From Chitinophaga jiangningensis (GTDB lineage: Bacteria; Bacteroidota; Bacteroidia; Chitinophagales; Chitinophagaceae), in NCBI RefSeq assembly GCF_900142605.1, contig NZ_FRBL01000009.1, forward strand, positions 310,001 through 374,000: a DNA stretch of 64,000 bases. Direction: 5' to 3'. A program made the translations under genes and the position numbers. Shown in pieces: positions 26,205 to 35,791 of the stretch. The number at the start of each line of letters is the position of its first letter. The first letter of the stretch is position 1. The notes under the pieces are model-generated. The model searched no databases. It was not told where the DNA came from and worked only from the letters and a program-made list of their open reading frames with translations.

Positions 26205-27410
26205 ATGCAAAAATCAGTGCACATAGGGTTAATTAGGGAAGAGAAGCACCCACACGATAACCGCGTGGCCTTTACCCCTAAACAATGCCAGTGGATCATG
26301 CATCACTTTCCGCATGTAGCGCTGTATGCACAGCCCTCGCCACACCGTTGCTTTAAAGATGAAGAATACGCCAAAGCCGGCGTTACCATCTCCCAAAACC
26401 TGGAAAACTGCTGTATACTTTTAGGTATAAAAGAAGTGCCGCCAACGTTCCTGCTGCCCAACAAAACCTACCTCTTTTTCAGCCATACCAAAAAAAAGCA
26501 GCCGCATAACCGCGACATGCTCAAAGCTATCCTCGAAAAAAATATCCGCCTGGTAGATTATGAATGCCTCGTACACCCGGACGGACAACGCATCCTCGGC
26601 TTCGGCTTCTTTGCCGGCGTAGTAGGCGCACATAACGGACTGCTGGCCTATGGCCAAAAGACCGGATTATTCAAACTCAAACCCGTCCACCAGTCGCACG
26701 ACTTCCAGGAACTCATCTCCCACTATTTCGGTGTAAAACTGCCACCCCTGAAAATAGTTGCTACCGGCTCAGGACGCGTAGCCGCAGGCGTACTGGAAAT
26801 CATGGGACTCCTCGGCATCAAATACATTCCACCGGAAGAATTCCTGATGAATAGCTATAACTACCCGGTATACACGCAGCTGAAAGCAGGTGAACTGTAC
26901 CTGCGCAAGGATGATAAAACGTATAGTCGCGCCGACTTCCACGCCCACCCGGAGCAATACGACTGCAAGTTCCTCCCCTTCGTAGCCGCCAGCGATATCC
27001 TCATGAACGGCATCTACTGGGATAAAAATATCCCCCCGCTGTTCTCCGCCAAAGACCTGCAAAAGGATAACTTCCGCATCCAGGTGATTGCTGACATTAC
27101 AGATGATACCAACGGCAGCATCCCCTGCAACCTGGGCGACAGCACCATCGACGATCCGGTGTATGGGGTAGACAAACAAACCATGACCCGGACCGCACCT
27201 TATCTGCCAGATACAGTGGATATGATGTGCGTCAGCAACCTCCCCAATGAACTCCCCCGCGATGCTTCCCAATATTTCGGGGACCAGCTGATGAAATATG
27301 TATTCGAAGACCTGCTATCCGGCAACAGCGAAATGATCAAAAAGGCCACCATCGCCGAAAATGGGGCACTCACCTCCTATTTTGATTACCTGCAGGACTA
27401 CATCGCGTAA
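26205..27410 (+). CDS. NAD(P)-dependent oxidoreductase of the alanine dehydrogenase/saccharopine dehydrogenase type
   Basis: A 401-residue protein. It begins GLIREEKHPHDNRVAFTPKQ, the pattern at the N-terminus of alanine dehydrogenase, transhydrogenase alpha and lysine-forming saccharopine dehydrogenase. The NAD fold is near LPPLKIVATGSGRVAAGVLEIM (about 180-200). Later conserved-looking blocks include QVIADITDDTNGSIPCN and DMMCVSNLPNELPRDASQ, the latter typical of saccharopine dehydrogenase-like enzymes in which the conserved Asn-Leu-Pro contacts substrate. It probably acts on an amino acid, but the exact substrate is not certain. It lies between secreted proteins and a Nudix-like gene, with no obvious operon. 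Confidence 0.75.
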   Translation: MQKSVHIGLIREEKHPHDNRVAFTPKQCQWIMHHFPHVALYAQPSPHRCFKDEEYAKAGVTISQNLENCCILLGIKEVPPTFLLPNKTYLFFSHTKKKQPHNRDMLKAILEKNIRLVDYECLVHPDGQRILGFGFFAGVVGAHNGLLAYGQKTGLFKLKPVHQSHDFQELISHYFGVKLPPLKIVATGSGRVAAGVLEIMGLLGIKYIPPEEFLMNSYNYPVYTQLKAGELYLRKDDKTYSRADFHAHPEQYDCKFLPFVAASDILMNGIYWDKNIPPLFSAKDLQKDNFRIQVIADITDDTNGSIPCNLGDSTIDDPVYGVDKQTMTRTAPYLPDTVDMMCVSNLPNELPRDASQYFGDQLMKYVFEDLLSGNSEMIKKATIAENGALTSYFDYLQDYIA

Positions 27411-27506
27411 TCGATAATTGTCTTGATCACTTTTTGTTTTGCACGTATCCCCGTTTGCCGTAAATTAAAGGCATATACCAAAACTTCTACACTAAATAAC
27501 TTACCC

Positions 27507-28070
27507 ATGCCACAATACCTCCGCCTGCTCCCATTGTTGTTTGCGTTGCATACAGGTACCGCCCACGCACAGGAAGCCACTAAAAAAGATAATTATACCG
27601 TACAATTCCTGCTCGTATACAATGAACACCACCAACTGCTCATGATGCACAATGCTATGGGATGGCATATGCCAGCAGTACGCTCCAACGATTCCCTGGA
27701 TATCCGGGAGGCACTCCACCAACTCGCCGGCACACTGGGACTCACGCTGGAAAACATACGCCTGGCGGGTTTATACACGCATAAGTTCGAAGGTCTGCCG
27801 GACCATAAGGAGCTCTCCTTCCGTACCTATTACACCGCAAAACTGAAATCGGGCACCTTAAAACAACCGCCCGCTTCCAACATTTACTACGAATGGATGG
27901 CGCCGCAGGAAGGACTGCCGAAACTGCATTTTGAGTTTATGCGCCAACAGCTGACGCCCATTGTAACACAACCCGGAAAAGTATGGGGTGGTACTTATCT
28001 AATTGTCTGGAAAGATGATAATTATGTAGGGTCAAAAGAATTGGAAGCGCCGTATTTGCTGGCGGACTAA
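27507..28070 (+). CDS. Secreted Nudix-fold protein with a degenerate Nudix box
   Basis: From the ATG at 27507 the protein is 187 residues with a signal peptide (MPQYLRLLPLLFALHTGTAHAQ). The fold resembles Nudix hydrolases (YTVQFLLVYNEHHQLLMMHN, then WHMPAV). In the Nudix box the conserved Arg-Glu is present (REAL), but where the family has the metal-binding EE and Gly it reads His-Gln-Leu-Ala-Gly, so the catalytic pair is lost. Export plus a broken box suggest a binding or structural role. An upstream in-frame start at 27423 would lack the signal peptide at the N-terminus and is less likely. Neighbours give no clear pathway. Confidence 0.72.
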   Translation: MPQYLRLLPLLFALHTGTAHAQEATKKDNYTVQFLLVYNEHHQLLMMHNAMGWHMPAVRSNDSLDIREALHQLAGTLGLTLENIRLAGLYTHKFEGLPDHKELSFRTYYTAKLKSGTLKQPPASNIYYEWMAPQEGLPKLHFEFMRQQLTPIVTQPGKVWGGTYLIVWKDDNYVGSKELEAPYLLAD

Positions 28071-28089
28071 AAGTCGCTAACTTCACACC

Positions 28090-28779
28090 ATGTCCCACAC
28101 CAACTTCCTACAGCTCCCTTTCCACTTTTATCCGGAGGCGCTCCTCCAGGATCTGCACCAATGCCAGTCCCTGCAATGGGCCGCGCACTTTCACCGGGAA
28201 GATTACTCCGGCGAATGGAGCAGCATTTCCCTGCGCTCCACTTCAGGCGCTATCACAGATATACACTCCCATGCAGGCATGCCCTTTCAGGATACGCCTC
28301 TGCTCAAGCAAACGCCGTATTTTTCATATGTGCTGCAAAGCTTTAAATGCCCGCTGGAAGGGGTGCGACTCCTAAAACTTAAATCCGGGGCCATCATCAA
28401 GCCGCATAAAGATATAGGCGCATCTTACGAAGAAGGAAATTTACGTATACACGTCCCCGTTATTACACATCCGGAAGTTGAGTTCCTGCTCGATGGCATG
28501 AAACTTCCCATGCAGGCAGGCGAATGCTGGTACGCTAATTTCAACCTCACCCATGAGGTCATCAACAACAGCCCGGTGGACCGGGTACATCTGGTCATTG
28601 ATGCGCTGCGTAACGAGTGGACCGACGATCTCTTTGCCCAACAGGGATTTCCGGTTCCGCCGCCGCCAGGGCAGCTGGATGATACAACTAAGTTGATGGT
28701 GATTGCAGAACTTGAACGCCAGCAGAATCCGGCGCTGCAGGAATTGATCGATCAGTTAAAGGCGGAATTGGGGTTATAA
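28090..28779 (+). CDS. Aspartyl/asparaginyl beta-hydroxylase-like dioxygenase
   Basis: A 229-residue cytoplasmic protein with the cupin-type double-stranded beta-helix of Fe(II)/2-oxoglutarate oxygenases. The metal site is likely His106 and Asp108 (KPHKDIG) and His155 (LTHEVINN). Arg165 (VDRVHLVID) could bind the 2-oxoglutarate carboxylate. Family members hydroxylate Asp/Asn side chains, but bacterial substrates are mostly unknown. The C-terminal tail is Pro-rich then helical. It converges with trmN6, the two ends overlapping by 6 bp. Confidence 0.82.
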   Translation: MSHTNFLQLPFHFYPEALLQDLHQCQSLQWAAHFHREDYSGEWSSISLRSTSGAITDIHSHAGMPFQDTPLLKQTPYFSYVLQSFKCPLEGVRLLKLKSGAIIKPHKDIGASYEEGNLRIHVPVITHPEVEFLLDGMKLPMQAGECWYANFNLTHEVINNSPVDRVHLVIDALRNEWTDDLFAQQGFPVPPPPGQLDDTTKLMVIAELERQQNPALQELIDQLKAELGL

Positions 28780-29496
28780 CTTCAGGTAATAGGCTTTCAA
28801 TAGGGCAATAAACGCAGGAGTGTACTGATTTTCCATATCGCGTATATCCATATCCGTTATAGAAGTTTCCCTGGCAGCAGCGGAAAAAATACCCACCGCC
28901 CTGAAATAGCCATGTTTCATACTTTGCCGTACCTGCAACAGCTGATGCAGATGATAGCCCTTCGACGCTGCCAACGCCCTGAATGCCTGGAACTCTACAT
29001 AAGGCAGTAATATAGAAAACGATGCCCCAGGTTTCAAATGCATACCAATCGCCTCCAGCAACTCGCTGTACCCCAGACTGGTGGCATGCATCGCCTTATC
29101 CTTCTGCTGGTGCCCGCTCTTCAGGGCCGATTCATAAAACGGCGGATTAGAAATAATAAAATCAAATTTCTCCGAAACCGGCAACTGCCTTACATCCACT
29201 TCCTGCACATCCAATCGCTCCTGCCACGGAGAAGCATTAAAATTTTCCCGGGCCTGCAAAGCCGCGCCAGGGTCCAGTTCCACAGCGGTTATGGCAGCAG
29301 GGTGCACCTGCGCCAGCATCAGGCTTAGCAAGCCCGTGCCCGTACCAATATCCAGGATACGTTTCACCGCCACCCCATGATGCACCAGGTACTGCGCGGT
29401 GAAAGCTCCCTGTATACAGGCATCTGTACACACTTTCATCGCGCAGTGCTCCTGGTTTACGGTAAATTGTTTAAACTGGAAATACGTATTGGCCAT
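28774..29496 (-). CDS. trmN6: tRNA1(Val) (adenine-37-N6)-methyltransferase
   Basis: A class I SAM-dependent methyltransferase of 240 residues beginning MANTYFQFKQFTVNQEHCAM. Motif I is ILDIGTGTGLLSLMLAQ, motif IV is the adenine-N6 signature ISNPPFYESA, and KSGHQQKDKAMHATSLGYSELL is diagnostic of the YfiC/TrmN6 group. It methylates A37 of tRNA-Val. The start at 29496 is chosen because the conserved N-terminus begins there; an upstream in-frame ATG at 29571 would add 25 residues reaching into the adjacent fucosidase 3' end. It lies 4 bp after the fucosidase stop on the same strand, so it may share its transcript. Confidence 0.88.
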   Translation of the reverse strand: MANTYFQFKQFTVNQEHCAMKVCTDACIQGAFTAQYLVHHGVAVKRILDIGTGTGLLSLMLAQVHPAAITAVELDPGAALQARENFNASPWQERLDVQEVDVRQLPVSEKFDFIISNPPFYESALKSGHQQKDKAMHATSLGYSELLEAIGMHLKPGASFSILLPYVEFQAFRALAASKGYHLHQLLQVRQSMKHGYFRAVGIFSAAARETSITDMDIRDMENQYTPAFIALLKAYYLKL

Positions 29497-29500
29497 GCCG

Positions 29501-31624
29501 CTATTTTGCCTGCAAATATAAGGAGAGATCAGGCATACGCAGATTCCGGTGTGGCGAAACCGCCCTGGCATCCCGAATGGTAATGCGGTTTATCCCACTG
29601 CCACCTTTTACTTCAAGCGATGTTGGCTGCTCGTATAACTGCTGTGGCACCTGCCTGTTAATCGCCCATTGCAGCTCTTTTGCAAAGCGCGTATACAACT
29701 TCACCACCAGCTGGTTCTTTCCTTTTTTCAACTGCACCAGCAGCACTTCCGACTGCGTAGTACCACGCTCCGGATTGTTGTGAATCAGCTGCTCCTCCCC
29801 GTTTACAAACACCTGGATGCCATCCCCGCTGCTAAATCCAAGCAGGTAACTGCCATCCTTAGGGGCCGTCACTTCCTGTAACACATAATAGTTGGTGCTG
29901 CGGCCACCGGCAAAAGTATGTAGCGCATCATTATTGAAATCGGGCTGCAAAGTCCAGCTCTGCCCGCCCGCAAAAGGTTTTGTAACATTCACCTGGTGCA
30001 GGTCCCCTGCACTGCCACCTATACCGCCGCGCATAGCGCCCGTAGTATACACAGGGCCCCATTGCAGTTGCGATAGTTCATTTTTCAGTGGCACCGGCTT
30101 TCCTGTTGTCAGCGGCAGCTCATGCATGCTTCCATTCAGTTCCAGGGCCACCGTTCTGCCCTTTTCTGCTTCACTGTAGCGCAGGGTAATTTTTTTGTTT
30201 TTGGGAGATGTAAATGCCCATGTTTCCCCAACTTCGCTTCTGTAATAGCTTTCATAGTCTGCCCCGGAGAAGCTGAACAAGGACACGGCATTGCTGCGAT
30301 CCAGCACTACAGGTGCTTTGAGCAGGTGCACCGGTGTGATATCCAGTTCCCCTTCATAATTGAGCACAAGCACAGGGATATGCTTACCCGCCATCGCGGA
30401 TGCGGGCAGTTTCACATGTAATCCGCCGGCAGCTGCATTCACCTTGCCTTCCACGGGTACATTACCGGCTACCAGCCGCATATCAGTAATTTTGTTATGA
30501 AATCCGGGGAGATAGATATTGCCGTCCGCCGGTACATCCAGTAAGTGCAGGAACAACTGCCCTTTTTTAGCGGTCACTTCACCCCATGCAAACGTAGTAT
30601 CAAAAGGGTTAGGGCCGGCGCCATAAATAGCGTCCCCGTTCTGCTGTAGCCATGTTCCGTTCAGCAGCAATACTTCCTTTTCAAAATCCACCACGGAGCC
30701 ATCTCCGCGAGGGCCTATATTCAACAGAAAGTTACCTCCCCTGCTCACTACTTTAATTAACCCGCGCAGCTTTTCATCAGCCTTGTCCGCCGCTTTGCCA
30801 TGCTGCTGCCAGGAGCGGTAACCCCAGGTTTCGTCATATACCGACGCCGGCGTTTGCCATGGCGACGCAATTTTATAGTCGGGATACTGATTATCTCCCA
30901 TTACACAAAAATCCCCGGCATCATTACCCAAACGGCCACTCACCATACAACCCGGTTGCAGGGAATGTACCAGCGTTGCCAGCTCCCGGCTCTGCTGCGC
31001 CGTGAGGGAACCCATATCAAACCATATTTCGGATACCGGACCATAATTGGTCATCAGCTCCCGCACCTGTTGCAGGTTATAGGCGTGATGCTCCGGTGTA
31101 ATAGGATCACTGTTGCTGCTGCTGATCGGATATGCCTGCGGGAAATGCCAGTCGATCAGCGAAAAGTACAAGCCAAACTTCAGCCCGTGGCGCCGACAGG
31201 CATCTGCCAGCTCCTTCAGCACATCGCGCTTGTAAGGCGTGGCATCTACTACATTGTAATCGGTGTAAGCGGATTTAAACATGCAAAAGCCGTCGTGGTG
31301 TTTGGAGGTGATCACCACCGACTTCATACCCGCGGCTTTGGCCAGTAATACAATGGAATCGGGGTTCCACTGCGCGGGGTTAAAACGATTGGCTACATCG
31401 GCATATACGTCACTGTAAATGCCTGCATGCGATTGTATCTGTTCACTGTATCCACGGGTTACCGGCTTGCCTTCCCATACACCACCCAGCGTGCTGTATA
31501 TCGCCCCCCAATGGATAAACATGGAGTATTTCTGGTCCTTCCATGCTTTCAATGCTGCCGGCTCCTGTGCGCGGGCACCCGTTGCGCCTAACAGCAGCAA
31601 CGCAAAGAAAATTTTTTTCATCAT
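29501..31624 (-). CDS. Secreted alpha-L-fucosidase, GH29, with accessory C-terminal domains
   Basis: The 707-residue protein has a signal peptide (MMKKIFFALLLLGATGARAQ). The GH29 barrel (about 25-330) includes YSMFIHWGAIYSTLGG, VVITSKHHDGFCMFKS and the nucleophile Asp203 in EIWFDMGS. A beta-rich C-terminal region follows with APKDGSYLLGFSSGDGIQVFVNGE and LKKGKNQLVVKLYTRF, resembling carbohydrate-binding or PA14-like modules. It should release alpha-linked L-fucose from glycans in the periplasm. Together with the GH2 and GH20 enzymes in the window this suggests use of fucosylated or N-acetylglucosamine-containing glycans. Confidence 0.92.
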   Translation of the reverse strand: MMKKIFFALLLLGATGARAQEPAALKAWKDQKYSMFIHWGAIYSTLGGVWEGKPVTRGYSEQIQSHAGIYSDVYADVANRFNPAQWNPDSIVLLAKAAGMKSVVITSKHHDGFCMFKSAYTDYNVVDATPYKRDVLKELADACRRHGLKFGLYFSLIDWHFPQAYPISSSNSDPITPEHHAYNLQQVRELMTNYGPVSEIWFDMGSLTAQQSRELATLVHSLQPGCMVSGRLGNDAGDFCVMGDNQYPDYKIASPWQTPASVYDETWGYRSWQQHGKAADKADEKLRGLIKVVSRGGNFLLNIGPRGDGSVVDFEKEVLLLNGTWLQQNGDAIYGAGPNPFDTTFAWGEVTAKKGQLFLHLLDVPADGNIYLPGFHNKITDMRLVAGNVPVEGKVNAAAGGLHVKLPASAMAGKHIPVLVLNYEGELDITPVHLLKAPVVLDRSNAVSLFSFSGADYESYYRSEVGETWAFTSPKNKKITLRYSEAEKGRTVALELNGSMHELPLTTGKPVPLKNELSQLQWGPVYTTGAMRGGIGGSAGDLHQVNVTKPFAGGQSWTLQPDFNNDALHTFAGGRSTNYYVLQEVTAPKDGSYLLGFSSGDGIQVFVNGEEQLIHNNPERGTTQSEVLLVQLKKGKNQLVVKLYTRFAKELQWAINRQVPQQLYEQPTSLEVKGGSGINRITIRDARAVSPHRNLRMPDLSLYLQAK

Positions 31625-31694
31625 ACAAACGAGTTGGCTAAACGAATAACCAATATAGCGCTAAATCGTTAAAGCACTACTGAAAACTTGATGA

Positions 31695-32699
31695 TCAAAA
31701 GGCTGCCCTGGCGGTAGGCACAGCGTCCAGCGACACGAAATCACCTGCCAGGTATTTGTAATAAGCAGTGATAGCAATCATACCGGCATTATCCGTACAG
31801 TACTCAAACTTCGGTATAAACGTACGCCAGTGATGCTTTTTGCCATATTCTTCCAGCGCAGCGCGCAAGCCACTGTTGGCACTTACGCCACCGGCAATGG
31901 CCACGTCACGCACACCGGTTTCTTCGGTCGCCTTCACCAGCTTGTTCAGCAGGATGCTGATAATTCGATGCTGAATGGATGCACAGATGTCGGCCAGGTT
32001 GTTTTGGATAAATTCCGGATCTTTCTGCTGGTTCTCCTGCAGGAAATAAAGAATGGAAGTTTTCAGGCCACTAAAGCTGAAATTCAGTTCGGGAATACGG
32101 GGCTCGGGGAATTTGAACCTTAAGGGGTTACCCTCTTTTGCATATTTATCAATCAACGGACCACCAGGGTATGGCAGGCCCAATAATTTGGCACTCTTAT
32201 CGAAAGCCTCGCCGGCAGCATCATCCAGCGTTTCGCCTATCACCCGCATCTTCAGCGGACTCTCGCACAGCACTATCTGGGTATGGCCGCCGGAAACGGT
32301 CAGGCAAATAAACGGGAAATCCGGTTTTGGATCGTCAATGAAATTGGCCAGCACGTGGGCCTGCATGTGATGCACACCTATCAGCGGTATGTTCAGCGCC
32401 ATGGCCATGGATTTGGCAAAGCAGCTGCCTACCAGCAATGAACCTATCAGCCCGGGTGACTGCGTAAAAGCAATGGCACTCAGTTCTTCCTTTTTTACTC
32501 CTGCCATCTGCAAGGCTACGTCTACCACGGGAACGATGTTTTCCTGGTGGGCGCGACTCGCCAGCTCCGGCACCACGCCGCCATACTCTTCATGTACTTT
32601 CTGATTGGCAATGCGATTGGATAAAACTTTCCCGTCTACTATCACTGCCGCCCCGGTATCATCACAGGATGATTCTATTGCTAATATTTTCACTGACAT
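31695..32699 (-). CDS. tsaD: tRNA threonylcarbamoyladenosine biosynthesis protein TsaD
   Basis: A 334-residue member of the Kae1/TsaD family starting MSVKILAIESSCDDTGAA. It has the metal-binding HHMQAH motif, ICLTVSGGHTQIV, and the later ATPase signature VAIAGGVSANSGLRAAL plus YCTDNAGMIA. It acts with TsaB and TsaE to transfer threonylcarbamoyl to A37 of ANN-decoding tRNAs. The start at codon 4 of the longest frame fits the family. It is flanked on the same strand by the MacB-like permease, 18 bp upstream. Confidence 0.96.
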   Translation of the reverse strand: MSVKILAIESSCDDTGAAVIVDGKVLSNRIANQKVHEEYGGVVPELASRAHQENIVPVVDVALQMAGVKKEELSAIAFTQSPGLIGSLLVGSCFAKSMAMALNIPLIGVHHMQAHVLANFIDDPKPDFPFICLTVSGGHTQIVLCESPLKMRVIGETLDDAAGEAFDKSAKLLGLPYPGGPLIDKYAKEGNPLRFKFPEPRIPELNFSFSGLKTSILYFLQENQQKDPEFIQNNLADICASIQHRIISILLNKLVKATEETGVRDVAIAGGVSANSGLRAALEEYGKKHHWRTFIPKFEYCTDNAGMIAITAYYKYLAGDFVSLDAVPTARAAF

Positions 32700-32717
32700 A
32701 AGCGGCAAAAATACAAA

Positions 32718-33971
32718 TTAATTGCTTCTTATCGCCACCACAGGGTCCAGCTTGCTGGCACTGTAAGCAGGGATAAAACCTGAAATCATGCCTACACCTG
32801 CGCTTAAACTCAAGCCAAATATGATATTACCAGCGGTCATATATAACTGGAAGCTGCTGGTAGCAGAAATAATGGTTGCCAGCATTACCACCAGCAATAA
32901 CCCTATTATCCCGCCAATTAAGCACAACATCACTGCTTCCAGCAGGAATTCCATCAGGATCACCTGCCTTTTAGCCCCTATCGCTTTTTTCAGCCCAATG
33001 ATATTTGTCCGTTCCTTCACCGTCACAAACATGATATTGGCAATCCCGAAACCACCTACCAGCAGCGCAAATATGGCAATTAGCCCCCCGCCTAAATTGA
33101 TGGCAGAAAAGATGGAATTCAGATTTTCATTGGCAGAAGTGATTTCATTCATTGCAAAATCATCTTCCTCCGTAGGACGTAGCCGGTGCGCCGCACGCAT
33201 CACGGAACGAATTTCATCCTTGAGCTGATCCAGTGATACATTAGGCTTGGCTTTTACCAGCATGTACGGACTACCGTTACGGCGCTCGTCCACCAGGGTA
33301 CGGCCAAATTTATAAGGTATGATAATGGCATTGTCGTAATTAGGCCCGCCGATCATGCTTTCCCCCTTCTTTTTCATGACGCCTACCACTTTCACATCCC
33401 GGCCCATCAGCTTCACCGTCTTGCCCAGTGCTGCCTCTGCTGACCCAAACAAGCCTTCCCAGATGGTAGCTCCCAGTATCCCTACGGGTGTACCGCTGTT
33501 GCTCTCCGAATTTGCAAAATAGCGGCCGTCTATAATCGCCAGCTGCTGAATCTGGTCAAAATCGTGGGTTACCGCCATCATGGTCACGCCATCCATATAA
33601 TCATCACCCAGCTCCAGGCGCCGCCCGCTCACGTCGAAGTCGAACGAAACAAAGCTGGCCCCCTGCACCTTTTCCTGGATCAGCTTCAATTCCTTATACT
33701 CCGGCTCCGGACGGTTCATGTATTTCCACCAGGGATATTCCCCGCCACCGCCCCAGGGCCATTTCTGGACGTAAATTACGTCGTCGCCCAGCTCACTGAG
33801 ACTATTACGCACATTGCGTTCCAGGCTGCTGGTGAGGGTAAAAACGGAGATGATACAAAATATACCGATAGTAATGCCCAGTAACGACAGGAAAGTACGC
33901 AGCTTGTTCACCCGCAGTTCCTGCACGGCCATTTTTAAACTATTCCATAAAATTTTCAGGGTAGCAATCAT
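32718..33971 (-). CDS. ABC transporter permease, FtsX/MacB type
   Basis: A 417-residue inner-membrane protein: one transmembrane helix at about 25-48 (LSLLGITIGIFCIISVFTL), a large MacB-type periplasmic domain (about 50-280), then three helices at the C-terminus (GGLIAIFALLVGGFGIANIMFVTV, LIGGIIGLLLVVMLA, then ending PAYSASKLDPVVAIRSN). The C-terminal motif APAYSASKLDPVVALR is typical of MacB/FtsX permeases. There is no ATPase domain and no ATPase gene nearby, so it probably pairs with an ATPase elsewhere. It precedes tsaD by 18 bp. Confidence 0.9.
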   Translation of the reverse strand: MIATLKILWNSLKMAVQELRVNKLRTFLSLLGITIGIFCIISVFTLTSSLERNVRNSLSELGDDVIYVQKWPWGGGGEYPWWKYMNRPEPEYKELKLIQEKVQGASFVSFDFDVSGRRLELGDDYMDGVTMMAVTHDFDQIQQLAIIDGRYFANSESNSGTPVGILGATIWEGLFGSAEAALGKTVKLMGRDVKVVGVMKKKGESMIGGPNYDNAIIIPYKFGRTLVDERRNGSPYMLVKAKPNVSLDQLKDEIRSVMRAAHRLRPTEEDDFAMNEITSANENLNSIFSAINLGGGLIAIFALLVGGFGIANIMFVTVKERTNIIGLKKAIGAKRQVILMEFLLEAVMLCLIGGIIGLLLVVMLATIISATSSFQLYMTAGNIIFGLSLSAGVGMISGFIPAYSASKLDPVVAIRSN

Positions 33972-34075
33972 ATTTCAAATTTAGTGGATTTATTTGCAGA
34001 TTAACACCCGGTAAACACTAAATATAGCCGGATAAAAAATTTAGTTACCTTTGCTGCCATTTTTCGGACATAAAT

Positions 34076-35659
34076 ATGAAGTACGCTAACGAGATTAATA
34101 AAAGAAAATCCTTCGCCATCATCGCTCACCCGGATGCCGGTAAGACCACGCTGACAGAGAAATTCCTCCTGTTTGGCGGTGCTATCCAGACGGCCGGTGC
34201 GGTGAAATCCAATAAAATCAAGAAACATACTACCTCCGACTTCATGGAGATAGAAAGGCAGAGGGGTATCTCGGTTGCCACCTCTGTTATGACCTTTGAA
34301 TACCGCGATGTACTGGTGAACCTCCTGGATACCCCTGGTCACAAGGACTTCGCTGAAGATACCTACCGTACCCTCACCGCAGTGGACAGCGTAGTGCTGG
34401 TAATCGACTGCGTAAAAGGGGTGGAAACACAGACAGAAGCGCTGATGGAAGTTTGTCGCATGCGCGATACCCCGGTTATCATCTACGTAAACAAAATGGA
34501 CCGCGATGGTAAAAATCCATTCGACCTCCTGGATGAACTGGAAGAAAAACTCTCTATCCGTGTACGCCCGCTTAGCTGGCCTATCAATATGGGTAAGGAC
34601 TTTAAAGGTGTGTACAACCTGTACAACAAAAGCCTGGTAAACTTCCTCCCGAATAAAAAGGCAACAGATGAGGATGTAGTGGACCTGAAAGACCTCAGCG
34701 ACAGCTATGTAGACGAGCATTTCAACGAAAAGGATGCCGCCCAGCTGCGTAACGACGTAGAACTGATCGAAGGCGTATACGATGAATTTGATAAACAAGC
34801 TTACCTCGATGGCAAACTGGCACCGGTATTTTTCGGCTCCGCAGTGAACAACTTTGGTGTGAAAGACCTGCTGGACACCTTCGTGGAAATCGCACCTACA
34901 CCGCGCAACCGCCAGAGCAGCACCCGCGAAATCGATGTAAACGAAGATAAATTCAGTGGCTTCATCTTTAAGATTCACGCCAACCTGGATCCACGCCACC
35001 GCGACCGTATCGCCTTCCTCCGCGTTTGCTCCGGTAAATTTGAAAGGAATAAATTCTATAAACACGTACGACTGGATAAAGACGTCCGCTTCAGCAACCC
35101 TTACAGCTTCCTCGCACGGGAAAAGAACATCGTGGACGATGCCTTCCCCGGCGACGTAGTAGGTTTGTTTGACACCGGAAACTTCAAAATTGGTGATACC
35201 CTCACCGAAGGTGAGAAATTCTATATTACCGGTATCCCAAGCTTCTCTCCTGAGCTGTTTAAGGAACTGGTAAACAAGGATCCGATGAAAACCAAGCAAC
35301 TGGAAAAAGGTATCCGCCAGCTGACAGATGAAGGGGTGGCACAGCTGTTTACCCAACATGGTGGTAACCGTAAAATCATCGGTTGCGTGGGCGACCTTCA
35401 GTTCGAAGTTATTCAATACCGCCTCCTGCAGGAGTATGGCGCTGCTTGTCAGTTCAATACCCTGCCGTATTACAAGGCATGCTGGATCACCGGTCCTAAA
35501 AATAAGATCGAAGATTTTATCCGTTTTAAATCCGCCAATATCGTGGAGGATAAGGATGGACACCTGGTATACCTCGCGGAATCAGAGTGGTACCTGAATA
35601 CAGAGCGGGCTAATAATCCTGAGATTCAGTTTAATTTTACTTCTGAGATTCATAAATAA
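34076..35659 (+). CDS. prfC: Peptide chain release factor 3 (RF3 GTPase)
   Basis: A 527-residue translational GTPase. The G1 loop is AHPDAGKTTLTEK, G2/G3 are RGISVATSV and DTPGHKDFAEDTY, and G4 is NKMDRDGKNP. Length and the conserved KHTTSDFMEIERQRG fit RF3 rather than EF-G. It removes RF1/RF2 from the ribosome after termination. It stands alone and divergent from the permease gene, and is followed by two hairpins. The opposite strand carries a long open frame (34001-35563) that is a codon-usage shadow. Confidence 0.96.
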   Translation: MKYANEINKRKSFAIIAHPDAGKTTLTEKFLLFGGAIQTAGAVKSNKIKKHTTSDFMEIERQRGISVATSVMTFEYRDVLVNLLDTPGHKDFAEDTYRTLTAVDSVVLVIDCVKGVETQTEALMEVCRMRDTPVIIYVNKMDRDGKNPFDLLDELEEKLSIRVRPLSWPINMGKDFKGVYNLYNKSLVNFLPNKKATDEDVVDLKDLSDSYVDEHFNEKDAAQLRNDVELIEGVYDEFDKQAYLDGKLAPVFFGSAVNNFGVKDLLDTFVEIAPTPRNRQSSTREIDVNEDKFSGFIFKIHANLDPRHRDRIAFLRVCSGKFERNKFYKHVRLDKDVRFSNPYSFLAREKNIVDDAFPGDVVGLFDTGNFKIGDTLTEGEKFYITGIPSFSPELFKELVNKDPMKTKQLEKGIRQLTDEGVAQLFTQHGGNRKIIGCVGDLQFEVIQYRLLQEYGAACQFNTLPYYKACWITGPKNKIEDFIRFKSANIVEDKDGHLVYLAESEWYLNTERANNPEIQFNFTSEIHK

Positions 35660-35666
35660 CAGCCAA

Positions 35667-35735
35667 TTTCCACCCTGCAATCGGGCGGAAACTGCCCTGA
35701 GTGACCTACGCCGCAGGCAGCGATCACTCAGGGCA
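35667..35735. repeat. Paired hairpins after prfC (member of the three-base-loop hairpin family)
   Basis: Hairpin 1 pairs 35667-35675 with 35683-35691 (one mismatch). Hairpin 2 has a perfect 12-bp stem, 35693-35704 with 35724-35735 (arm TGCCCTGAGTGA), and an apical CGCC-GCA-GGC loop. The same apex occurs in the hairpins at 42.9 kb. Confidence 0.7.
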
Positions 35736-35742
35736 CAAAAAG

Positions 35743-35773
35743 AAAGCGAAACCTAATACTGGTTTCGCTTTTT
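35743..35773. terminator. Bidirectional terminator between prfC and the convergent DUF6265-like gene
   Basis: Perfect 11-bp stem 35743-35753 with 35761-35771 (arm AAAGCGAAACC), 7-base loop, T-run on the plus strand and an A-rich stretch before it that gives a T-run on the minus strand. Confidence 0.85.
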
Positions 35774-35791
35774 GCATTATTGAAGGAGTTA

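Noticed and set aside
34001..35563. 520-codon open frame antisense to prfC
   Set aside because: It lies fully opposite a certain gene, has low-complexity FF/VV-rich composition and no recognisable domain; it results from codon usage of prfC.
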